From NCBI GenBank assembly GCA_001600355.1, contig BCJU01000002.1:3224001-3288000 (forward strand): a DNA stretch of 64,000 bases, in the 5' to 3' direction. This DNA comes from Meira nashicola. Lineage: Eukaryota > Basidiomycota > Exobasidiomycetes > Exobasidiales > Brachybasidiaceae. The notes under the pieces were generated by a model that did no database searches, was not told the DNA's origin, and saw nothing but the letters and a program-made list of their open reading frames with translations. Both the position numbers and the translations under genes were made by a program. This document shows, piece by piece, positions 31,189 through 40,952 of the stretch; position 1 is the first letter of the stretch; each line of letters starts with the position of its first letter.

Positions 31189-32211
31189 ATGATTAATTTC
31201 AGCCACGTTTCTGAAGAAACATTTACAGTTCATACTGCTTATTATGCTGATTCGGGTAGCAAGAACGTTATGCTTACTTATTGGGGACCTTATTCACCAC
31301 GAAAGAGCGTTAAAATTACGTGGGATGGAACAAAGATTGTGGATAAAACATTCTTTATCGAAACTGCAAAAGGCATCAATCCAAATGATTATGTTACCGA
31401 CCAATTAGAAGCAACAAGTCGTGATGGAACAAAGGTACCGTATTTTGTCGTTCATAACAAAAATACAAAGATGGATGGTACTGCACCGGTAATAATGCAT
31501 TTCGCAGGTGCTTATGGAATCGTTGAAAATTTATTCTGGTATCCATTGCACTTTTCCATTATGCAATTCTATAAAGGTGTTATTGTTTATGCTGGAGCTC
31601 GTGGGGGAGGCGATAATGGAGAAGAATGGCGTATTGCAGGTGAAAGATTAAAAAGACAAAACACATTCGATGATATCATTGCAGTTGCGCAAGATATTGT
31701 TAAACGTAAAATTGCAGCTCCAGGTAAAGTGATCGCAGAAGCAGCAGGAGCAGCAGGAACATTTGCAGCCGTTGTTGCAAGACAAGCACCTCCAAACACT
31801 TTCGGAGCTATTCTTTCGGATATTGCACCTTATGATTGGTTTTTGGCTGGTCGTGGTAGAGCAGGTGCTTCTCAAATTGAAGATTTTGGTGATCCAAACA
31901 TTCCAACCGATTATGACGTTATTCGTTCTTGGAGTCCACTTCAAAATATTGATCCTATCAAACAAAAAGTTTTTCCTCCAATCTTATTAACACCTTCTGA
32001 TCAAGATGAACTCACAGTTCCCGCTCATGCTTTCAAGTATATCGCTCAATTACAAGCCAGTTATCCAAACAGTCCAAATCCACTCTTGATGCATTTACAA
32101 AAAGATGCAGGTGGTAGCTCAGTGGATGGAAATCAAGCAACTTTGATCAAAAGAACCTTCCATCAACAATGCTTTGTTCAACTTGCTTTGGGTTTAACCC
32201 AACGTAATTGA
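31189..32211 (+). pseudogene. 5'-truncated clade A POP-like gene with lost catalytic triad
   Basis: The product (340 residues) aligns only with the last 45 percent of the intact clade A gene at 38538-40853, starting near ETFTVHTAYYADSGSKN. It keeps the hydrolase domain but not the propeller or the signal peptide. The catalytic Ser site reads EAAGAAGTFAAV where the intact paralogue has EGISAGGLGAAV. The His site reads KDAGGSSVD where the paralogue has KDSGHNAIE, and the Arg after the catalytic Asp is Leu. The frame has stayed open, which suggests recent origin or a constrained fragment. It lies tail to tail with a clade B gene at 32370-34661, copying the layout of 38538-43226. It is most likely a pseudogene. 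Confidence 0.8.
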
Positions 32212-32369
32212 TAGCTTTAAATTTTCCAACCCAAGATAGTCTGTCTTGAATTATTTATCTTTTATTGAAATTGATTTTGATCCTCTCAATTCTGATAGAC
32301 TGATAGAAACTGTGACTCAGTTAAAAGGAAAGAAACGGATTGTATTGATGAGAATCAAACCACTACAAT

Positions 32370-34661
32370 TCAATTTAAACGCTTGAAGCCGATCGTGTGT
32401 GCAGCTAGAGCAAATGCAGTTGCACTGCGTTCCTCTTGCGTATCAGTGCCATTGCCTAATAAGAGAGGATTAGGATTGTTGGGTAAATCGTATTGCAGTT
32501 CAGAGATATACTTGTAACTTTGCCAAATCTCAGCTCCAATGCCTCCATCATCAACGGGAGGATAAAGAAGAATTGTTGGATAAGTCTTTTTAGGATTAAT
32601 ATTGTGCAATGGCGAATATTTGCGTAACCAATCAAAAGCCTTCGGATCAGAAGGTGAACCGTATTCAGCAGCACGAGCAACTTTATCCGTTGATTGATCA
32701 GATCGTAGCATGTCATACATTCCACTTGTACCGATAAATGTACCAAATAAACCTTCAGGCGCTTGATTGATAATTGCTGCAGCTGCTGAAGCTCCGGCAG
32801 ATTGAACGTTAAGGATCACCTTACCAGGACTCGTCCATTTTTGATCGATAGCATATTGAGCAACAGAGATAATATCATCAAACGTATTTTGCTTGTTTTG
32901 CAATTGTCCTGCTTTATGCCAATCATCACCTAAATCACCACCGCCACGTGGAGAAGCAAGAACATAAACTGCATCGTAACTATGCACGAATGCCATATGA
33001 TGAGAATCATACCAAGATTCAAGAACATAATCATATGCACCATAAAAGTTAATAATGACTGGATGAGAACCATCAAGATTTAAACCTTTACGATGAAGAA
33101 CAAAGATTGGAACTTTGACATCGCCAGTCTTACTTGGAACCCATTGTTGTTCAACAACAAATGTTGCTGGATCGATTATTTTAGTTTTTTCTTGAAAAAT
33201 AAGTTCTGATGTGAACTTGTTTGTATCATGATTCCACTTCAGGTGATAAAGTTCAGCAAGCGTATTCAAGGATGAAACTTGAATATAAACATCCGTGCCT
33301 AAAGGATATGCTTTTAATTCATTTGATGTTGACAAAATGCCCAAATCTAGATTTTGAAGGTTTGCTCCCGTTTTGAGGTTGAATGCAGTAAATTCCGGTA
33401 CATCATTCTTATCATAAACGGTAAGAATTTTATCGTTATCAAACGTGATATAATGGGCAAAGTTTGCGTTTGTTCTTTCAGCAATCACAACTACACCATC
33501 ATCAACACCATGTGTGAAAGTGCTAAAGCTACTATCAGTTTTGGTAGCTTTGGTGAAGTCCAGAGTGAATCGAACGATATGTTGATTTGGTGCATCTTTT
33601 GATGTTCTGAAATAGAATTCATTGCCAACATTTGTTGCATAATCCCAAGCGAAATTATAATCAGGTGAAATACAAAGCCACTTCATTGAACTAGAAATAC
33701 CTTGATCAAGTGAAGCAACAAATACTCGATTACCATCAAACGTATCCGAAGTACCGAATAGGAGAATGAAATTTCCATCATCACTAATTTCAATCCACCA
33801 ATTACCTTTATTATCCTTGTTTGGTTGAACGAAAACCAAATCATTCTTGGCATCGGTACCTATGACGTGATATTTGATAGTAGAATCAGTTGCTACATAA
33901 AAGAAACTTTTACTATCACTTGACCATACATCGGAATTATATTGAAAGTCGGTAATTTTATCAGGATAACGACCATAACCACCTTCTTGAACAGGTTTAG
34001 ATTTATCCGTTAAAGGAGAAGAAACATCTCTAACGAATAATTTTCCATTACCAAATGTTATTTGATCAACGGTTGTATATATTGATTTTGAACCATCAGG
34101 TGAAAGTCTTTGTAACCAAAGAAGTTCACCATTCAATAAACTTTCATCGATAAAAACTTTTCCTGGAAATGTTGCATAATGCGTTTTTGCTGCTTGATCG
34201 ATATCTTTTTGTTTTGCAATATATAAATAACCCATTGAATAACCACCTTCATTGAAATAATAGGAGTAAGTTGGATCATCTTTTGGACCTACAGGTGTTG
34301 GTGGTCGTACTTTTGGAAAATTTGCTTGATTGATTGCAGAACGCATTGCTCTTAAATCTTCTAATTTATCCAAATATGTTTTTGTGAACTTGAGTTGTGA
34401 ATCAACAAAAGTACTTGCATCTGATTTTTCAAACCAATTATATGGATCCCCAACTGAAACTTTACCGTTTTCTGCAGAACTATATTGAAAAGTTGTATCC
34501 ACACGTCGAACGGGAGGGAATGGTGTTGAACGAGGATCCCAACCAGGTGCATTGGCTTGAACACGTTTGCTTAATGATAAGCATTGAGAGAAATTTAAGA
34601 AAGATAAAGCAAGAGCAGCGTAAAAGATGTAAGCTTTCATTGGGGTAGGAGAAGAGACCAT
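32370..34661 (-). CDS. Secreted POP-like protein, clade B (His loop missing)
   Basis: The gene encodes 763 residues; a second ATG at 34640 would give a cleaner signal peptide (YIFYAALALSFLNFSQC). A Kex2-like KR follows the leader, before VQANAPGWDPRSTPFPPVRR. The propeller and hydrolase domains are complete and colinear with POP. The nucleophile elbow reads NVQSAGAS, so Ser is kept while the Gly context is altered. The Asp loop is YPPVDDGGIG without the Arg, and the His loop is shortened by about ten residues to LLLGNGTDTQEERSATAF with no His. It cannot use the usual triad, so I call it a probable pseudoenzyme. Its upstream region holds the GGCGCAATCGTGCATACGG block (34863-34890). Role unknown; peptide or peptidase binding is a guess. 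Confidence 0.82.
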   Translation of the reverse strand: MVSSPTPMKAYIFYAALALSFLNFSQCLSLSKRVQANAPGWDPRSTPFPPVRRVDTTFQYSSAENGKVSVGDPYNWFEKSDASTFVDSQLKFTKTYLDKLEDLRAMRSAINQANFPKVRPPTPVGPKDDPTYSYYFNEGGYSMGYLYIAKQKDIDQAAKTHYATFPGKVFIDESLLNGELLWLQRLSPDGSKSIYTTVDQITFGNGKLFVRDVSSPLTDKSKPVQEGGYGRYPDKITDFQYNSDVWSSDSKSFFYVATDSTIKYHVIGTDAKNDLVFVQPNKDNKGNWWIEISDDGNFILLFGTSDTFDGNRVFVASLDQGISSSMKWLCISPDYNFAWDYATNVGNEFYFRTSKDAPNQHIVRFTLDFTKATKTDSSFSTFTHGVDDGVVVIAERTNANFAHYITFDNDKILTVYDKNDVPEFTAFNLKTGANLQNLDLGILSTSNELKAYPLGTDVYIQVSSLNTLAELYHLKWNHDTNKFTSELIFQEKTKIIDPATFVVEQQWVPSKTGDVKVPIFVLHRKGLNLDGSHPVIINFYGAYDYVLESWYDSHHMAFVHSYDAVYVLASPRGGGDLGDDWHKAGQLQNKQNTFDDIISVAQYAIDQKWTSPGKVILNVQSAGASAAAAIINQAPEGLFGTFIGTSGMYDMLRSDQSTDKVARAAEYGSPSDPKAFDWLRKYSPLHNINPKKTYPTILLYPPVDDGGIGAEIWQSYKYISELQYDLPNNPNPLLLGNGTDTQEERSATAFALAAHTIGFKRLN

Positions 34662-35204
34662 GATGAGGGTTAAAGGGGTAATGGTGAAGAGATAGATTAA
34701 GGAACACTTAGAGATGATATCAGTTTATATATTTCTCCATCGGATAAGGATTTGAAGCACATTTTATAAAGAATTTGTGATTAGGAAGAAGTGAGTAATC
34801 CATGATTATCATTCTTCGGAAGAGAGGAAACGGCGGGCTGATGTGATTGACAAAATAGGTGTGGCGCAATCGTGCATACGGAAGAAACGGCGCCATGTCA
34901 AGAAAAGAATAAACAACTTTCATATAAGATATGACGTAATTATTTATGACAAATATTTTGTATCCCAATATTCCAGTTCCTGCCAAGAATAAAAGGGCGT
35001 TACATTCTTATCAAACCGAAGATCATTTGTTTTACATCACCTAGAATACCTTTCAGGTTTCGAATGAAATGTAGATGTGATCTTAGAGGAATCAGAAAAA
35101 AAGTTGTTCCTAATGCTAAGGGCGTTTAATAAATTGAAATGATAATAAATATAAATCATATTAATCGGACAAGAATGTACAAATGAAGTATGTTTATGAA
35201 TGTC
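34662..35204. other. Intergenic with conserved clade B promoter block
   Basis: A 543-base gap between two minus-strand POP genes; its left part is the promoter of the clade B gene. It carries a 28-base block at 34863-34890 that recurs upstream of another clade B gene and at the window end. Nothing else is recognised. Confidence 0.45.
34863..34890 (-). promoter_or_regulatory. Shared promoter block of clade B genes
   Basis: The plus-strand text GGCGCAATCGTGCATACGG followed by AA(G/A)AA(A/G)CGG is also at 46434-46461, upstream of the clade B gene at 43820-46123. Its core recurs inverted at 63729-63743, upstream of a predicted further copy. It has the same orientation relative to the gene in all three places, 200-310 bases before the start codon. 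It may be a co-regulatory element or simply conserved by duplication. Confidence 0.5.
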
Positions 35205-37603
35205 TCAATTACGCCATTGTAAGCCTAAAGCGAGTTGAAGGAAGCAATGTTGATGAGCAGCTAAATCGATATCTTTTTCCGCATCAGAATAGCCTAAATC
35301 GTTATGACCTGTATCCTTGATCAATTGCATAAGAAGTGGATTGGTACTGTTAGGATAAGTATATTGAATTAAAGCCAGAAATTTGAATGTGTTCGAAGGT
35401 GCAACGATCTCATCCGATGATCCAGAAGTGAATAAAGTTGATGGCAATTGTTTCTTAGGATCAACATTCGAATAAGGATTCCAACTGAGTATATGATCAA
35501 AATCTGTTGGATTATTTGGATCACCAAATTCACTATTTTGATATTCTCCTGCATAAGTACGTGTGAGTGAAAACCAATCTACTGGAGCTCCTTCTGCTAA
35601 AATTGCACCGAAATTGTTGCTTGGTGCTTTTTGTGCAACAACAATAGCAGCTAAACCACCTGCAGAAAAACCTTGACCTATAACTTTATTTGGTGCACAA
35701 ATCTTTTGTTCAACTAATTCTTCTGCAACTGCAATTATATCATCCCATGTCTTTTGTCGATTATTTCTACTTCCAGCTAAATGCCATTCTTCACCATTAT
35801 CACCTCCTCCACGAACACCTGCGAAAGCAACAACTCCACCGTAATTAAACAACCAAGAGGCAATTTTCTCTTCCCAATTCAAATTTTCGATAAATGCGCT
35901 AAAAAGAACAAAAGGTAAAAGTTGTAAATGAAAAGGTCAGATATTTAACTCAAACAAACTCACTAAAATCCATAAAAGTGTAACCAGCAAGGCGAAGTAC
36001 CGCTTCTCTCTTTTTGATTTTTATTATAGACGATAAAGTAAGGTACTTTTGTTCCATCTGCACTAGTTGCTTGTAATGCTTCCGTGATATAATTTTCAGG
36101 ATTTGTATTCTTGATTTTTGTGATCAAAAGAGTATTTTGAGTAACTTTATCATTTTCATCAATCTTAATTTGATAATATTTCCATGGTGAAACAGTTGTA
36201 GAATATTTCAAAATTAAAATGTTACTGTCAAATCCAACAGAATAAACGCCGTTTAAGTTACCATCTTTACCTGTTTGAAGTTTTTGTACTTGTTTACCCG
36301 TTATTAAATCATAAATATAAGCAACATATTGACCTTCTTCAGTATAAACGAATATTCCTTTATCCTTTGCAAATGCTGTATTAAAATAAAGTTGTGAATT
36401 TTTACGTTGAGGTACGACATCGATCAATGGAAGTTCATCCTTTAATTCTCTTAAATTGCTTACTTGACGTGCTTTACTAGGATCCAATTTGACTTTTACA
36501 ACTTTGTGATCGATTGCATCTTTATCAGTCACAAAATACCAATAATCGTCAAGTATACCAATCGAATCATGTGAATATTCCCTCGTGGGAGAAACCGAAA
36601 ACCATTTCATTTTATTCGATAATTCTTGACCTGGAAGATAAGTTGCATAAGCGATAGAATGTTGATTTGCATCCGAATAACCCCAAACTACTAACCACTT
36701 TCCACTATCATTCGTATCCACATTCCAATAATTTCCTTCATCGGTATCTGTTTCAACGATGGTAATATCATTCTCATGCGAAGTACCAATCTTATGAAAT
36801 CGAACTTTTTCTCCAACAGCTGTAGTATTACTTGTTTTAGGGTCATTTCTTTGAACATAAAAGAATCCAATTGTACCATTATTCCATGCATAACCACTTC
36901 CGCAAGATGGTATTACGTCATCCATACGTCCTTCCCCACCAGGAATGATTGTTTTCGTTGTTTCTGTCGTTAATGGATGATGCAATCTACGAATATACCA
37001 TGTTCCAACTTGAGAATCAGCCTCAATAACAGAATAAATGAATAAACCTGTCTCTGAGAAAGTATAATATCGAATCGTTGCAGTACCATTTACGCTTAAT
37101 AATGATTCCGATAAGTACTTTTTTCCAGGAGGTTCAGCAAAGTTTGTTTGTTTTGCAGCTTCAAATTCTTCTGGTGTGGCAATATAATACGTCTTTTGTT
37201 TTTCATTTGCCAGTCTAAGATCGTAAAAGTAGAATGAACCATCATTACGCATTGGCACATAAAATATCTTGCCGTATCGATCATAATCATATACATCACG
37301 AATCGATTGTTTCATTGAGTCATAATTCTTACATTTTGCCATATACTTTTCCGTTAATGTTAATTCACTATCGATAAATTGTTGTACTTCAGGTGTATCA
37401 ATTGAGTCTTCAAGCCAAGCATAATGATCCAATAGAGTTACGTTACCATTTGCCTTTGCAGAACGATAAGACCAGGTTTTATTCACTCTACGTACGCTGG
37501 GAAATGGAGTCTCTTTTGTGCTCCAATAAGGCGGTCCATCACCAGCTGCGATGCAAGATGCCAAGGTAAGAGGAAAAAGAATTAAGAACAGGATTGTAAA
37601 CAT
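35205..37603 (-). CDS. Secreted prolyl oligopeptidase, clade A (one intron)
   Basis: I join 35964-37603 and 35205-35898 (minus). The 65-nt intron starts GTGAGTTTG, has a CTGAC branch-like word and ends TTTTTAG. The joined product is 777 residues and reads HFYGFYAFIENLNWEEK across the junction, matching HFYGTYGDVENLFW in the neighbour. A signal peptide (FTILFLILFPLTLASC) precedes YWSTKETPFPSVRRVNKTW. The catalytic Ser is in GFSAGG and His in DTGHND; the Asp loop is SGSSDEIVAP, so Asp is kept but the substrate-binding Arg is Ile. Activity is therefore plausible with altered specificity. It is the only POP gene here with a confirmed coding intron. Neighbours are clade B (34.6 kb) and intact clade A (38.5 kb). 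Confidence 0.85.
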
Positions 37604-38537
37604 GATTTATAAGGATGGTCGAGGGTAGAATGATATAAACGAATGTGACATCTGTTTGGTTAAAAGTGTAGTAGGATAAATTGATTTGATTGAAATCAAT
37701 TGCGATTGCGATTGCGGACCGAATTATAGCACAAATGAAATTTTGACATTACTCAATTTATTGATATATTTTTTATCAAGGCGCCGGCGCCGAAGTTGTT
37801 ATAATTTTTAAAAATTGATCAACCGCCAAGTCTAAGTTCGGCTCAACAAGTTCGGTCTCTTTTGAGCAGGCGTTCATTGCAAGGTACAGTGATATTTCTG
37901 CGTTTTTAAGCCGCGCTAAGTTCGCGATAGGAATACGCTAATGCATCATGATGCATCATGCTTTTATTTATCTTGTTCACCTTTTAAGAACATATCTTCC
38001 TCGATTTAAATATGTTCTGCTTTATATTCCTTGGGAATAGTACTTTGACTTTGCTTAATTTCAAAATCAGACTTCTTCAGACTTTTTTTTTTCGGCTTCC
38101 GCACTTGACAAATTAGACGGAAGCGGAGACAAAGATAGAGCGGATCAAAAATAAAAATATATTAAATTTTTAATTTCAACTTCTTTACAGAAGTATTTGA
38201 GAAATTAGACGGAAGCGGAAGCGAGAATGGAGCGTATTAAAAATAAAATTATATATTAAATTAAATTTCAACTTCTTTACAGAAGTATTTGATAAATTAG
38301 GAGGAAGCGGAGACAAGAATAGAGCGAATTTTAACTACTTTACACTTTTTTTCTTTTACAACTTCCGCACTTAATTTTTAATGAATAAAACAAAAGCATA
38401 CACGAGAACAGTGCGTGTCAAAAAAAATAAAAATATTGATTTAGCCCAGTCGTACAAGCAAAAATTATATAAGGGCCAATCAAAAAGGTTATACACGCCT
38501 TTAACCCTCCAAATCATACCACTCTACTCTATCCAAC
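37604..38537. other. Divergent intergenic region between two clade A POP genes
   Basis: A 934-base AT-rich region separating the starts of the clade A genes at 35205-37603 and 38538-40853. It contains a 92-base tandem repeat (38105-38350), a GGCGCCGGCGCC palindrome near 37781 and a double ATGCATC/GATGCAT word near 37941. No gene is seen. Confidence 0.5.
38105..38350. repeat. 92-bp tandem repeat, about 2.6 copies
   Basis: Units start at 38105, 38197 and 38289, each beginning TTGA(C/G/T)AAATTAG and followed by (A/G)GGAAGCGGA. The spacer of each full unit ends TTCTTTACAGAAGTAT. The period is exactly 92 bases for both steps. The repeat lies in the promoter interval of the intact secreted POP gene, about 190 bases from its start. 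Confidence 0.8.
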
Positions 38538-40853
38538 ATGCTTTTTTTCAAGTTAACAATTCTCTTTACACTTTTCGCTATCAATGCTATGGCCAATAAG
38601 GCACCCTTTTGGAGTACAAAGGAGACGCCTTTTCCCCAAGCAAGACAAGTGAATAAAACGTGGACCTATCGTTCAGCAAAAGCACATGGTAATGTCACTT
38701 TTCCGGATCATTATTTCTGGCTTGAAAAACCTTACAAGACTGATAAAGAAGTCCAAAAATTTGCTGCTGATCAACAAGCCTTAACGGAAAAGTATATGAG
38801 TAAATGCAAGAATTCAAAAGCAATCACTCAATCGATCAAAGATGCATTTAATTATAATGATTATCATGATTTCGTATTTATGGACGATCAAAAAAATCCT
38901 TTTTATATCTTCAGTTTAAAAAGAATTGGTGAAGATCGTAAGACATATTATATCGCTACACCTGATGAAATGGAAGCAGCAAAAAAGACAAACTTTGCTG
39001 ACCCACCCGGTCATAAATTTTTCGATGAAGGTGCTTTAAGTGTAAATGGAACGGCAAGCTTACAAACTTTTATGTTTTCGCTTGATAGTACATACTTTGC
39101 TTATCTCGTTATCGAAGCTGATGCTGATGTAGGAACATGGTATATCCGTAAAACAAGTTCACCTTTACTTAAAGCAAGTAATACACCCGGCGGTGATGGT
39201 CGTTTGCCAGAAGCAATTCCAAGCGGTGATGGTAATCTAATGTGGAAGCCAGATAATGCAGGATTTTATTATACTCAAGTTAATGATCCACAAGGAGGTA
39301 CAAATACTGATATCGGATCAGTACTTCGCTATCATAAAGTAGGAACCGATTATGAAAAAGATATCCTTCTCGTTCATGCCGATCCAAGTCAAGATAGCTT
39401 TTATTCTTTAGACGAAAGTTTAGACGGCAAATGGCTTATCCTTTCGAATTCGGCAGGTACAGGAAAATCGGCACTTTATGCAACTAGACCATTAGAACAA
39501 ACTCTTTCGGATAAGATGAAATGGATCTCTATTGAACCAGAGAAGGTTGACGATCTTTCGTCAGTTGCTATTATTGGTGATGATCTTTTTATGCAAAGTG
39601 ATCGTGATGCACCAGATGGAAAAATAATAAAGTATAAAATGGATTGGAGCAAAGCAAGAGCAGTTCAGAAACTACAAGATTTAAAAGATAAAATTCAACC
39701 TGTTGACGTTATTCCAGCACGTAAAAACGCTTTGCTGAATTTTGCTTTACCTTTAGATAATGATAAAGCCGTTTTCGTACTGACAGAAAATGGAAAGTAT
39801 ACTCTTTATCTTTATAGTCTTCTTACTGGAAAGTTGATTCAATCAATTTTACCGAATGAAACATTTACCGTTCATGAAGTTTATTATGCTGATTCGGGTA
39901 GCAAGAATATTATGCTTACTTATTGGGGCCCTTATTCTCCTAGGAAGGTTGTTCAAATTACATGGGATGGAACAAAGATTGTAGATAAAACATTCTTTAT
40001 CGAAACAGTAAAAGGTACAAAACCTGGAGACTTTATTACGGAAGAATTGGAAGCGACCAGCAAAGATGGAACAAAAGTTCCCTATTATGTCGTACAACAT
40101 AAACATACAAAAAGAGATGGAACTGCTCCAGCAATCATGCACTTTTATGGAACTTATGGTGACGTTGAAAACTTGTTCTGGTATCCTATGCATTTTTCAT
40201 TTATGAAAGGTTATAATGCAAGCATTGTTTACGCAGGCGTTCGTGGTGGTGGTGATAAAGGCGCCGAATGGCATGAAGCTGGTGAAAGATTAAAAAAGCA
40301 AAACACATTTGATGATATTATTGCAGTTGGACAAGATTTAGTAAAACGTAAAATTGCAGGACCAGGAAAGGTTGTACCAGAAGGTATTTCTGCGGGAGGA
40401 TTGGGTGCAGCTGTTGTTGCTAGACAGGCACCACCTAATACTTTTGGCGCTATTCTTGCCGACTTGCCTCCTTTGGATTGGTTTTTAGTCAGTCGTAGTA
40501 GAGCAGGATCTTCTCAAATCGATGATTTTGGTGACCCAAACAACGCAACAGATTACGACAATATCAGATCATGGAGTCCATTACAAAACATTGATCCTAT
40601 AAAACAAAAAGTCTTTCCTCCAATTTTGGTAACAGCTTCTGATTCGGATGATAGGGTAGTGATTGCTCATGCTCTCAAGTATACCGCTCAAATTCAAAAC
40701 AGTTACCCTAATAGCCCTAATCCATTATTGATGCACATCATCAAAGATTCTGGTCATAACGCTATTGAAATAAATCAAGAAACTGACATTATAAAGGCCT
40801 TCCATCAACACTGCTTTGTTCAACTTGCTTTGGGTTTGACAAAGTACAGCTGA
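38538..40853 (+). CDS. Secreted prolyl oligopeptidase, clade A (intact triad)
   Basis: A 771-residue single-exon protein with a signal peptide (FFKLTILFTLFAINAMA) and then APFWSTKETPFPQARQVNKTW. The propeller is followed by the hydrolase domain. The catalytic set is complete: Ser618 in EGISAGGLG, Asp704 with Arg706 in ASDSDDRV, and His740 in KDSGHNA. It should therefore be an active, secreted proline-specific peptidase; most known POPs are cytosolic, so secretion is notable. It is tail to tail with the clade B gene at 40953-43226, only about 100 bases apart. The same arrangement is seen at 31189-34661, where the clade A partner is decayed. The divergent partner at 35205-37603 is its closest complete relative apart from the nonsense copy at 15.6-18.0 kb. 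Confidence 0.9.
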   Translation: MLFFKLTILFTLFAINAMANKAPFWSTKETPFPQARQVNKTWTYRSAKAHGNVTFPDHYFWLEKPYKTDKEVQKFAADQQALTEKYMSKCKNSKAITQSIKDAFNYNDYHDFVFMDDQKNPFYIFSLKRIGEDRKTYYIATPDEMEAAKKTNFADPPGHKFFDEGALSVNGTASLQTFMFSLDSTYFAYLVIEADADVGTWYIRKTSSPLLKASNTPGGDGRLPEAIPSGDGNLMWKPDNAGFYYTQVNDPQGGTNTDIGSVLRYHKVGTDYEKDILLVHADPSQDSFYSLDESLDGKWLILSNSAGTGKSALYATRPLEQTLSDKMKWISIEPEKVDDLSSVAIIGDDLFMQSDRDAPDGKIIKYKMDWSKARAVQKLQDLKDKIQPVDVIPARKNALLNFALPLDNDKAVFVLTENGKYTLYLYSLLTGKLIQSILPNETFTVHEVYYADSGSKNIMLTYWGPYSPRKVVQITWDGTKIVDKTFFIETVKGTKPGDFITEELEATSKDGTKVPYYVVQHKHTKRDGTAPAIMHFYGTYGDVENLFWYPMHFSFMKGYNASIVYAGVRGGGDKGAEWHEAGERLKKQNTFDDIIAVGQDLVKRKIAGPGKVVPEGISAGGLGAAVVARQAPPNTFGAILADLPPLDWFLVSRSRAGSSQIDDFGDPNNATDYDNIRSWSPLQNIDPIKQKVFPPILVTASDSDDRVVIAHALKYTAQIQNSYPNSPNPLLMHIIKDSGHNAIEINQETDIIKAFHQHCFVQLALGLTKYS

Positions 40854-40952
40854 TGATCTTTATTTGAACTTTAATAACATGAATATTTCACTTCACATTT
40901 CATTCTGAAAATTAAATGAGATGGATTTAAAATCAATACATTCGAAAATGAA

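Noticed and set aside
37604..38537. CRISPR-like array from the repeated units
   Set aside because: The 92-base units are contiguous tandem repeats without unique spacers, in a eukaryotic genome.
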